Shown in pieces: positions 1 through 8,098 of a stretch of 44,702 nucleotides of DNA. The notes under the pieces were generated by a model that did not search any database, was not told the origin of the DNA, and worked only from the letters and a program-made list of their open reading frames with translations. Both the position numbers and the translations under genes were made by a program. Source of the stretch: Caldisericota bacterium (GTDB lineage: Bacteria > Caldisericota > Caldisericia > Caldisericales > Caldisericaceae); contig QMOQ01000004.1 in NCBI GenBank assembly GCA_003650285.1, positions 1-44,702 of the forward strand. The letters run 5' to 3'. Positions within the stretch are counted from its first letter, which is position 1. Each line of letters begins with the position of its first letter.

Positions 1-216
1 ACCTGTGAAACAGTATGCCCGGTCGGTGCTATCACTTTCCCTTCGAAAGAGATGATACAAAGAATTGAAAAAGAGTATGCTATGCTAAGGTATGTGCAAG
101 CGAAGAAAGAAAAGAAAGGGACCAAACTGGCTCTTAGCAAGGCAAGAGATAAAGCAGAAAAATTGTATCCAAATCTTCTCACCACGCAGATTTCACAGTT
201 GCAGGACATATATTAG
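1..216 (+). CDS. 4Fe-4S ferredoxin-type protein, 5'-truncated by window edge
   Basis: Frame 1 reads TCETVCPVGAITFPSKEMIQRIEKEYAML...LYPNLLTTQISQLQDIY*; CxxxCP is the end of a 4Fe-4S motif. Confidence 0.6.
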   Translation, partial: TCETVCPVGAITFPSKEMIQRIEKEYAMLRYVQAKKEKKGTKLALSKARDKAEKLYPNLLTTQISQLQDIY

Positions 217-251
217 AAAATGACATTCCCAAAAAACTTGTTAACCTTGTA

Positions 252-452
252 TTGCAGTGCAGTTGTGATATTGTTGACCTACAACTTGAAACGCCATCAC
301 TTAAAGTATGCTTCGATGAAAAAGCACCATCAGTTGCAAAATTCACACTTGTCTCACAGGAGTTTAAAGATATATCGGAATGTACAGAGAAAATCAGTAA
401 ATTACTCGAAGACAATGGCATTGTCATTGTGGAACAGAAAAAAATATCATAA
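252..452 (+). CDS. Hypothetical; may be the frameshifted continuation of the upstream Fe-S protein
   Basis: Frame is open from about 153 to 452, has only a TTG start (252) with no clear Shine-Dalgarno, and a protein-like composition (LQLETPSLKVCFDEKAPSVAKFTLVSQEFKDISECTEKISKLLEDNGIVIVEQKKIS). Confidence 0.4.
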   Translation: MQCSCDIVDLQLETPSLKVCFDEKAPSVAKFTLVSQEFKDISECTEKISKLLEDNGIVIVEQKKIS

Positions 453-465
453 GGAGGTATGACGT

Positions 466-942
466 ATGAAAATTTGTTTTACAGCAGACAAACCAAATGG
501 TTTGGAGAGTGTACTTAGTTACCACTTTGGTCACTGTCCTTATTATGTAATTGTGGATGTAGAAGGAAATGAAGTAAAAAACGTGCGGTCTATTCCAAAT
601 CCGATGGCAGATGAACACAATCCCGGGGACTTGCCTGCATTTATGAAAGAACAAGGAATTAATATAATCATTACAGGTGGCATGGGCCCAAAAGCTCAAC
701 AGTATTTTGAAGATTATGGAATCAAACCAGTTACAGGCACTTATGGAAGAGTAAAAGATGTACTGGAAGAATATCTCCACGGTAAAGTAAGTTATGGAGC
801 TACTGAAGCAACAGAACCTCATGAGTATAAAAAAGACGAAAATGATAAAATAGAACAACTAAAAAAGGAAGTTGCAGCTTTAAGAGAACAATTAGCAGAT
901 TTAAAATCTGTACTAAAAAGAGTCGAAGAAAAACTAAAATAA
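466..942 (+). CDS. NifX/NifB-C-like (dinitrogenase iron-molybdenum cofactor biosynthesis family) protein with C-terminal coiled coil
   Basis: MKICFTADKPNGLESVLSYHFGHCPYYVIVDVEGNEVK...IIITGGMGPKAQQYFEDYGIKPVTG is typical of this family; heptad-rich tail; SD aaggaggt upstream. Confidence 0.85.
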   Translation: MKICFTADKPNGLESVLSYHFGHCPYYVIVDVEGNEVKNVRSIPNPMADEHNPGDLPAFMKEQGINIIITGGMGPKAQQYFEDYGIKPVTGTYGRVKDVLEEYLHGKVSYGATEATEPHEYKKDENDKIEQLKKEVAALREQLADLKSVLKRVEEKLK

Positions 943-1443
943 ATGAACATTTGGGGCGCCATAATTTATGGTATTATCGTTGTTGTAAGCTATATATACG
1001 CTGTCAACAAAAGTAAAAGTGACGCGAAAAAGGCTTTCAGGAAGGGGTGGCTACAATTACTAAAGCGGCTTCCCATTATTACTGCTATTTTCCTCCTCAT
1101 TGGTTTGTTTGATGTATTTGTGCCAAAAAGTATAGTTGTTTCTGTTATTGGAAAAGATAGAGGGTTTCTTTCAATTTTAAACTCTGCTATTTTTGGCACA
1201 ATTATTGCAGGCCCAGTTTCTTCTGCCTATCCCCTGGGTGTGTTACTGCTTGAAAAGGGTGCAACCATCGCAGTTACCGCTGTATTCTTGAATGCCTGGG
1301 TGATGGTAGGATTTGTAACAATACCATTTGAAATTTCTGTGTTTGGAAAACGTTTTACCCTTACAAGAAACGCACTTGCATTTCTTGGGACAATTATCAT
1401 TGGAATGTTAACAGGATTAATTCTTACGGGAAGTGTATTATGA
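943..1443 (+). CDS. Half-size permease-like membrane protein A
   Basis: 166 aa with several hydrophobic segments; starts directly after the preceding stop; shares a GTxIxGPxxxxxPLxxxLLxKGAxxAV motif with the next gene. Confidence 0.7.
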   Translation: MNIWGAIIYGIIVVVSYIYAVNKSKSDAKKAFRKGWLQLLKRLPIITAIFLLIGLFDVFVPKSIVVSVIGKDRGFLSILNSAIFGTIIAGPVSSAYPLGVLLLEKGATIAVTAVFLNAWVMVGFVTIPFEISVFGKRFTLTRNALAFLGTIIIGMLTGLILTGSVL

Positions 1444-1931
1444 AAATATTAAAAAAATACTCATTTGAAATTTTAGTTATAGTAACCTATATTTTATTAC
1501 TCTTCCTATTTCCCCAGAAGACTTTTATTGCTTTTAAAGAAGGAATATTTCTCCTGCTTAAGATGTTTCCTATCTTTATTTGTGTGATGTTTTTTTCTTC
1601 CTTCATTGCAGTATTTCTATCACCAAAAACAATACAGCGTTATATGGGAAAAGAAACAGGATTCAAAGGAATTGTGCTGGGTGCAATCTTGGGCACTTTT
1701 ATTGTCGGTCCACTCTGGGTACTCTTTCCCCTGTTTAATACATTCTTAAAAAAGGGAGCACGTCTTGCTGTTGTTGGTGCTATGATAGGTGCATTTGCAA
1801 TAAAAACGCCCTGGATTCCTTACGCTGCAAGCTTTCTTGGATGGCCTTTCATTACGGTAACTGTTGCACTAACGCTGAGTTATGGTATATTGGAAGGCAT
1901 TTTGATAGAAAAAATACTCAAATCTATATAA
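1440..1931 (+). CDS. Half-size permease-like membrane protein B
   Basis: 163 aa, ATGA overlap with preceding gene, paralogous motif GTFIVGPLWVLFPLFNTFLKKGARLAV. Confidence 0.7.
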   Translation: MKILKKYSFEILVIVTYILLLFLFPQKTFIAFKEGIFLLLKMFPIFICVMFFSSFIAVFLSPKTIQRYMGKETGFKGIVLGAILGTFIVGPLWVLFPLFNTFLKKGARLAVVGAMIGAFAIKTPWIPYAASFLGWPFITVTVALTLSYGILEGILIEKILKSI

Positions 1932-2196
1932 CCTCAACCCCAAGTTAAAGAAAAATATTTCTTTTAGGGCTTCTCTTAAAATGTATATCCATTACCAGTT
2001 TGTTTCTTTTCGGCATTTATAAACAAATTGAAAAGGCAAGGCAATCTTTTCCTTGACAATTAAATATTAATAACAAATCCTCTTCTTGCGTCACTGCAAG
2101 CATAGCAAAGCAGTCTCTGTTTTAAATGACAAGGAGGTAACAAATAACAATATCACATAAGTAAAACCCATATCTCAAGGAAGGGTTCTAAAAAGG

Positions 2197-2225
2197 AAAA
2201 ACCCCGATTTTCACGTCGGGGTTTT
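2197..2225. terminator. Intrinsic, probably bidirectional, terminator
   Basis: AAAACCCCGA-TTTTCACG-TCGGGGTTTT hairpin between convergent genes. Confidence 0.85.
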
Positions 2226-2249
2226 GTTACTCATCTCTTTAACACCCTA

Positions 2250-3638
2250 TTATGGTTTTCCTTTGCCCTTTTCGTTATTTTTACCACTGTCATTCTCTTG
2301 CTGTTTATTTTTCTTTGTTACAATAATTTTTTCTACACTTATAGACCCATCTTCCTGCTTTGTCCCAATGATTTCTACATTGTCACCTATAGTTATGTCG
2401 CTAAATTCCGCTTTCCCGTTTGAAATAATAAGCGTATCCTCGGAAATTTTAAAAAGCATATCATAATCAACAAAAGCCAGTATGCCATCATCCGGATTAA
2501 TAACCCTTACTTCCCCTTTAAATGTTTCCTTCTTGTTTTTACTTGCATTTCCCTTTTCTTGTTCTGACTCTTCTTCGCCCTCTTCGTTTTCTTCGTTTTC
2601 TGCCTTTTCAAGAATAACAATTGAAGTTGCATGATAAACATCCCCGTCTTTTCGTATATGAATCTGCACCGTTACATCAACTTCTAAAGATTCTATATCT
2701 GTTCTTCCTTCTCCTTTTCTCTGAATCTTTGTATTCTCATCTACAAGAATATCGTTATCAAAATCACTTATTGTTAAGATACTGCCATTAAAGGAGACAA
2801 TAGCACTCCTTAGTTCAAACTCTTTTGTTTCTTTTTCTGTCCCCTTATTTTCCTTCATGTTAGTGAAAATAAGAATTGACTTAGCTTCAAAAACATCTTC
2901 TATTTTCGATGCCTTTACCAGCAGCTCATCTCCAATAGAGAGATCGTTTACAGTAACAGATTTTCCTCTACATTGAATAGTAGTTTCTTCTGTAAGTAAA
3001 ATTTTTGTCTCATTCACAGTAATTGTACTGCCAGCTATGCCGTTTAAAGTTCCTTTTGTAACAACAAATTTTAAACGATTTTGGTTTTCTTCCTTATTTT
3101 TTTCTCTATTTTCTTCTCCTTCGCCATTACTTTCCTCTTCGCCAGCGACATTTTGGGCTTGTTTCAGTGTATTTTTTATGCTATTTACAGAGATATTCAG
3201 TTCAGATAAAATTTTTCCCCATCCCATTTTTTCATTTCTCATCTCAATAATCTTGTCGGCTGGCACATCAGATTCTTTAAGTAACGCAACAATAATGATG
3301 CTGTCGGAAGAAGAAAGGTCTTGATCTTCTAACTCTTCAATTATTCGGCCCTCAGTACTAAGAGAGCCCTTGAAAGAATTTGCCGACCGCTCTAAACTAA
3401 GCCCCGCAATAACCTGTGGGAGAGTACCGCTCTTGCCAAAAACAGGTGCAATTGAACTAACTACAAGAAAAGCTGCGATAGCTATACTAACAACTCCCAA
3501 TAAAAATTTCCTGTGACGAACTGTCATTTCCTTCTTTTCAATCATTTCTAATAACCTCCCCTCCATGTTTTTATTTAACTGGAGTCCGTTTTTAAAATCG
3601 TTAAAAACATCTTTTAATTTATCATTAGATTTTTTCAT
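2250..3638 (-). CDS. Membrane-anchored protein with DUF5666-like repeats; candidate anti-sigma factor
   Basis: About 45-aa N-terminal cytoplasmic segment, one TM (FLLGVVSIAIAAFLVVSSIAPVFG), three related beta-rich modules; overlaps the sigma factor gene. Confidence 0.7.
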   Translation of the reverse strand: MKKSNDKLKDVFNDFKNGLQLNKNMEGRLLEMIEKKEMTVRHRKFLLGVVSIAIAAFLVVSSIAPVFGKSGTLPQVIAGLSLERSANSFKGSLSTEGRIIEELEDQDLSSSDSIIIVALLKESDVPADKIIEMRNEKMGWGKILSELNISVNSIKNTLKQAQNVAGEEESNGEGEENREKNKEENQNRLKFVVTKGTLNGIAGSTITVNETKILLTEETTIQCRGKSVTVNDLSIGDELLVKASKIEDVFEAKSILIFTNMKENKGTEKETKEFELRSAIVSFNGSILTISDFDNDILVDENTKIQRKGEGRTDIESLEVDVTVQIHIRKDGDVYHATSIVILEKAENEENEEGEEESEQEKGNASKNKKETFKGEVRVINPDDGILAFVDYDMLFKISEDTLIISNGKAEFSDITIGDNVEIIGTKQEDGSISVEKIIVTKKNKQQENDSGKNNEKGKGKP

Positions 3639-4128
3639 TGTTAATCACCTCTTTTAATTTTTTCCGTGCCCTAAAAAGTCTCGACTTAACACTTCCTTCT
3701 TTTTCGTGGACAAGCATACCAATTTCTTTAACAGATGTGTTATCTAAATAATGAAGCGCTAGCACAATACGATCTTTCTCTTCTAACTTTTTAAGCGCTT
3801 CTTGTATCAGCTCTTTAGTTCCCTCCTCATTTGCAAAAGAAGCTTCTTTTATTATTACTTTTTTCTTCTGTCTCATCTGCTTAAACGCATAATTTATTGC
3901 AATTCTTTTCATATATGCCAGAATAGATTTCTCTGGATCTACTCTTTTTCTAATTGCATAAAGTTTAAGATAAGTATTCTGAATAACATCTTCGGTATCT
4001 TCATTTGATAAAAGATAAGCATAAACAATACTATAAACATACCTGACAGTTAATCGATAAAACTCAGTAAAAGCATCTTTATTTCCATCCTTAATTTGCA
4101 GAACAAGCATCTTAAACTTATCTTCCAT
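3625..4128 (-). CDS. RNA polymerase sigma factor, sigma-70 ECF family
   Basis: 167 aa; region 2 (AFTEFYRLTVRYVYSIVYAYLLSNEDTEDVIQNTYLKLY) and region 4 (LALHYLDNTSVKEIGMLVHEKEGSVKSRLFRARKKLKE). Confidence 0.92.
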   Translation of the reverse strand: MEDKFKMLVLQIKDGNKDAFTEFYRLTVRYVYSIVYAYLLSNEDTEDVIQNTYLKLYAIRKRVDPEKSILAYMKRIAINYAFKQMRQKKKVIIKEASFANEEGTKELIQEALKKLEEKDRIVLALHYLDNTSVKEIGMLVHEKEGSVKSRLFRARKKLKEVINNEKI

Positions 4129-4335
4129 CTTCCACTCCTATAAATTATATCCTTAATCCAGTAAAAAGGTTTCATTAATATAACTTATTATATCCTTTTT
4201 TTGATCCTCACTAAAACTAATTGATAAATAAAGGCTAAATATCTTTTTCATTGATTTTTTTAATATTTTCTCTATAATCTTACTTAAAAAGTAAAGTATT
4301 AACCTATACAATAATGAAAAAATTGGAGGTAGTAT

Positions 4336-5016
4336 ATGACTAATGTTTCTATTACGATAGCGCTGTTTGCCGGAATTTTATCTTTTGTTTCACCATGTGT
4401 GCTGCCACTTATCCCTGCATATATTTCTTACATATCAGGAGTATCGCTTCAGGAAATGCAATCCGGGACTGCGTCAACAAAAAGAATTACAATCAGTGCG
4501 ATTTTATTTGTTTTAGGTTTTTCAACAGTTTTCATTGCTCTTGGCGCATCTGCCACTACTCTTGGTAAACTGTTAGCAACAAATATGAGGACGTTCCGCA
4601 TTATTGCAGGTAGTATTATCATCTTATTCGGTTTGCACATTATTGGTATCATCAAGTTAAAATTCTTAAATTACGAGAAAAAAATGCAAATAAAAAGTAA
4701 AAAAACTTCCCTGATAGGGGCATATCTAATGGGTTTTGCCTTTGCATTTGGCTGGACACCATGTGTTGGCCCTATCCTGGGGGCAATACTTGCAGAAACA
4801 AGCACATACACCACTATGAGCAAAGGAATTATCCTGCTCTCGTTTTATTCACTCGGACTGGGTATTCCCTTTATTCTCACAGCAATTGCCATTAATAAAT
4901 TCTTTTTTTTATTTAAACGAATCAAGAAATATTTTCATACCATTGAAATTATATCCGGACTACTCCTCATTTCTCTTGGTCTCTTGCTTATTTTTGAAAA
5001 TGGCATACACTTTTAG
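4336..5016 (+). CDS. ccdA: Cytochrome c biogenesis protein CcdA family
   Basis: AGILSFVSPCVLPLIPAYISYISG and FAFGWTPCVGPILGAIL motifs; SD ggagg upstream. Confidence 0.93.
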   Translation: MTNVSITIALFAGILSFVSPCVLPLIPAYISYISGVSLQEMQSGTASTKRITISAILFVLGFSTVFIALGASATTLGKLLATNMRTFRIIAGSIIILFGLHIIGIIKLKFLNYEKKMQIKSKKTSLIGAYLMGFAFAFGWTPCVGPILGAILAETSTYTTMSKGIILLSFYSLGLGIPFILTAIAINKFFFLFKRIKKYFHTIEIISGLLLISLGLLLIFENGIHF

Positions 5017-5019
5017 TGT

Positions 5020-5409
5020 ATGAGCAAACTAAGGCAAGCCCGAATAGAATCGGCAATAAAAAGAGAAGTTTCAAAATATTTACTTGAATTGGATGACTCA
5101 AGATTGAGAGGCATTACTATTACATATGTCGGTCTCTCTAACGATCTTCATTATGCAAAAATTTATTTCACTGCAGTCAACAATGAAGATAGAAGCCAGG
5201 AAATTTTAGATGCTCTCTCGCACGCCGCAAAAAGAATACAAAAGGATATAGCTCATAGACTAAAATCTATGAGACACGTTCCACTTATTTCGTTTCATTT
5301 TGACCTCTCAATACAAAAAGGAGACGAAGTAATCAATATACTCAATAAGGTTAAAGAGGAACTGCAAAACAAGGAAGAACAAAGCAATGAAAAACCATCA
5401 ACTAATTGA
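5020..5409 (+). CDS. rbfA: 30S ribosome-binding factor RbfA
   Basis: KLRQARIESAIKREVSKYLLEL...LSNDLHYAKIYFTAV...IAHRLKSMRHVPLISFHFDLSIQKGDEV. Confidence 0.92.
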   Translation: MSKLRQARIESAIKREVSKYLLELDDSRLRGITITYVGLSNDLHYAKIYFTAVNNEDRSQEILDALSHAAKRIQKDIAHRLKSMRHVPLISFHFDLSIQKGDEVINILNKVKEELQNKEEQSNEKPSTN

Positions 5410-6364
5410 AATCGGCAATGTACTAAAAAAATACAGTAGTTTTGCAATATTCAGTCATGCAAATGCTGATGGCGATGCATTCGGCTCTATGCTCGGCCTC
5501 GGTATGACATTAAAACTCCTTGGCAAAAAAGTTTCTTATTTTCTACCTGAGCCAGTACCAAAGGTATATGCATTCCTTAAGGACTATAATTTAATTAATG
5601 TAGCTCCTTTAAATCATAACGATGTTGGCATACTATTAGACTCATCGGATATAGGAAGAATAGATCAACTCAGTACACATTTTAAATCTTTTGACGTGAC
5701 AATCAATATTGATCATCATGAAACAAATGATTACTTTGCAACTTATAACTATACGGACAAGGATGCCCCTTCTACCACATGTATTATATTAAAACTCATA
5801 GAAGACGCACAACTTCCAATTAATTCAGATATAAGTAATGCTCTTTATGTAGGCCTTCTTACAGATACAGGCTCATTTCATTATGCTAATACAACAAGAA
5901 ACGCTTTTTTAACTGCAACAAAACTCGTTAAATATGGTGCAGATCCTTCATCAATGGCAAAAAAAATCTTTGAAGAGGAAACATTGGCGCACCTCAAGCT
6001 CATCGGCATTGCGCTTGAGCGGATGAATTTGAGAAATAAAATAGCCTTTTCATATGTCACTTATACTGATATGAAATCTCTAAACGCGTCGGAAGAAGAT
6101 GCAGAAGGCATTATAAACCTGGTTAGAAAATATAAAGATGCAGATGTCGCTATTCTTTTTAAAGAAGTCGGCAATAAAGTAATAAGAGTAAGTCTAAGAA
6201 GCAAACGTAAAAATATCAATGTACAAGATATTGCAGTTTTATTCAATGGAGGCGGACATGCAGCAGCATCAGGCTGCACACTGCACGGAGATTTGCATGA
6301 AGCAATGGAGCAATTGCTCTCAAAAGCAGAAATTATGCTAAAAGATGCTAATAAAAACAAATAG
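5387..6364 (+). CDS. nrnA: DHH/DHHA1 phosphoesterase, oligoribonuclease NrnA type
   Basis: ANADGDAFGSMLGLG, LDSSDIGRID, NIDHHETND and C-terminal GGGHAAASGCT motifs; overlaps rbfA by 23 bp. Confidence 0.9.
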   Translation: MKNHQLIEIGNVLKKYSSFAIFSHANADGDAFGSMLGLGMTLKLLGKKVSYFLPEPVPKVYAFLKDYNLINVAPLNHNDVGILLDSSDIGRIDQLSTHFKSFDVTINIDHHETNDYFATYNYTDKDAPSTTCIILKLIEDAQLPINSDISNALYVGLLTDTGSFHYANTTRNAFLTATKLVKYGADPSSMAKKIFEEETLAHLKLIGIALERMNLRNKIAFSYVTYTDMKSLNASEEDAEGIINLVRKYKDADVAILFKEVGNKVIRVSLRSKRKNINVQDIAVLFNGGGHAAASGCTLHGDLHEAMEQLLSKAEIMLKDANKNK

Positions 6365-6501
6365 TATGACGCGCCATTACTTTCTACAAATAAAACCAAA
6401 CTTATTGGGTTTCTCTCAAAAAAAAGCAGAAAAAAGCAGATTATATTAGTTACCCTCTGTTGTAATTGCGCAAATGAAATAATAAACCGAGAGGAGGAAA
6501 A

Positions 6502-7416
6502 ATGGAGAAAAATAAAATATTCGGCATTATCATTTTTATAGTAATCATTTTTATAGTATTATTTTCAATATTTAAAAGCAATGCCCCTACTCCTGTTGCC
6601 TTCCCTAATCCTGTGCGAACAGGCGATAATATCTCGCTCATTAGAATTGAAGGGACCATAGGGACAAGCACCCTTGGCAAACAAGGGATATCGCCGGATA
6701 ACATAAAAGAATTGCTTAATGAGGCAAAATCAGACGCATCTAAAGCATTAATCATCCAAATAGATAGTCCGGGGGGTGCAGTAGAACCAACACAAGAAAT
6801 CTACAATAATATACAGCAGTTCAAAGAAGAAACAGGAAAAAAAGTATACATATCCATGAGAAGTGAAGCAGCATCAGGTGGGTATTACATCGCATGCGCC
6901 GGAGATAAAATCGTTGCTATGCCAACAACTTTGACAGGAAGCATTGGTGTAATTATGAGGCTTACAAACTATCAAGGATTACTGGAAAAAATTGGATTAA
7001 AAGAAACTGTAATAAAAAGCGGCACATATAAAGATATAGGTTCACCTACAAGAGATGTTACAGAGAAAGAACAAGAAATGCTACAAGAAATTATTGATGA
7101 AACCTATGCTCAATTTTTTGATACGGTTTCCAAAGCAAGAAATATTCCTTTGGACGATCTTAAAAATATAGCCCAGGGACAAATATACACCGGGCTACAG
7201 GCCAAAAAGTTAGGCCTTGTAGATGATCTTGGAGATTTACAGGATACGATTGAAATTATTAAAAAAGATTTAAATATTCAGGGAACACCAATTATTATTA
7301 TCCATGAAACAAAACAAAGTATCTTATCCTTATTAAATTTTAAAAGTAATATTCCCGAACTTAATTTACTTAACAATCTTAAGCCTGTAAAGCTTGAATA
7401 TATCATGATTCCATAG
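6502..7416 (+). CDS. sppA: Signal peptide peptidase SppA
   Basis: N-terminal TM; IIQIDSPGGAVEPTQEIYNNI; SEAASGGYYIACAGDKIVAMPTTLTGSIGVI. Confidence 0.93.
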   Translation: MEKNKIFGIIIFIVIIFIVLFSIFKSNAPTPVAFPNPVRTGDNISLIRIEGTIGTSTLGKQGISPDNIKELLNEAKSDASKALIIQIDSPGGAVEPTQEIYNNIQQFKEETGKKVYISMRSEAASGGYYIACAGDKIVAMPTTLTGSIGVIMRLTNYQGLLEKIGLKETVIKSGTYKDIGSPTRDVTEKEQEMLQEIIDETYAQFFDTVSKARNIPLDDLKNIAQGQIYTGLQAKKLGLVDDLGDLQDTIEIIKKDLNIQGTPIIIIHETKQSILSLLNFKSNIPELNLLNNLKPVKLEYIMIP

Positions 7417-7427
7417 GAGGGACATAA

Positions 7428-8096
7428 ATGAATATAATGTTTGAATTAATCTGGTTAGCAATAACACATCCAAAAGAAGCATTTAAACGAATAAGAGAAA
7501 AAAGACCATTATATGCCGCGTTAATATTACTCCTTATCTACGGCATAGTCTCAATAGTTACTGGTTACATTGCAGGCAAAAGTAGTCTTAACCTGCTTCC
7601 ACAAATACCTGAGAGTGAAATCACTCCGTACTTTGGAGAATTTTTACAAAACTTAAACAGCCTTATCAGTGGGTACTTTTCCTCTATGTTCTTTTTTGTT
7701 TTCGGGCTCATTACTCCGTACTTAACCACTTTTATTTCAACCGCAATTTATGATTTAATTGGTCAGTTCTTTGTAAAAAAGGGAGCAGGCATTACGTTAT
7801 TTATTGCATGGAGTTTTGCTGCCATACCAATGCTTATCTACAAAGTGCTCAACCTTACAACTCTTACTCTCTTTAGTTATAGTTTGCCGATATACATTGA
7901 ACTAATTTTTATTATATGGAGTATGTATATGTATATAACAGCAATTAAAGAAACATACGAGATAAACACAGGATTATCTATCGGTATCTACTTTACTCCG
8001 ATTATAGTAATTTTTGTGTTACTTATAATTTACATGGCTTTACTGTTTCCCTTAATTAGCAAATACTTACTGTCATTAACCACAGGAATTATTTAA
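7428..8096 (+). CDS. Yip1-like multi-pass membrane protein
   Basis: ITHPKEAFKRIREKRPLYAALILLLIYGI start and several TM segments; SD ggaggg. Confidence 0.6.
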   Translation: MNIMFELIWLAITHPKEAFKRIREKRPLYAALILLLIYGIVSIVTGYIAGKSSLNLLPQIPESEITPYFGEFLQNLNSLISGYFSSMFFFVFGLITPYLTTFISTAIYDLIGQFFVKKGAGITLFIAWSFAAIPMLIYKVLNLTTLTLFSYSLPIYIELIFIIWSMYMYITAIKETYEINTGLSIGIYFTPIIVIFVLLIIYMALLFPLISKYLLSLTTGII

Positions 8097-8098
8097 CT

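Noticed and set aside
130-216. Programmed -1 ribosomal frameshift signal
   Set aside because: The A-run at 158-162 is too short for a canonical slippery heptamer in the reading frame, and no obvious downstream stem was identified; a simple indel is as likely.
179-858. Minus-strand ORFs 179..427 and 424..858
   Set aside because: Antisense to the better supported Fe-S/NifX-like genes, low-complexity composition (Phe/Tyr/Ile-rich), no motifs.
6380-6440. Possible terminator/attenuator between nrnA and sppA
   Set aside because: Only weak, short complementarity (CCAAA.../...TTGGG) without a convincing GC stem and T-run.
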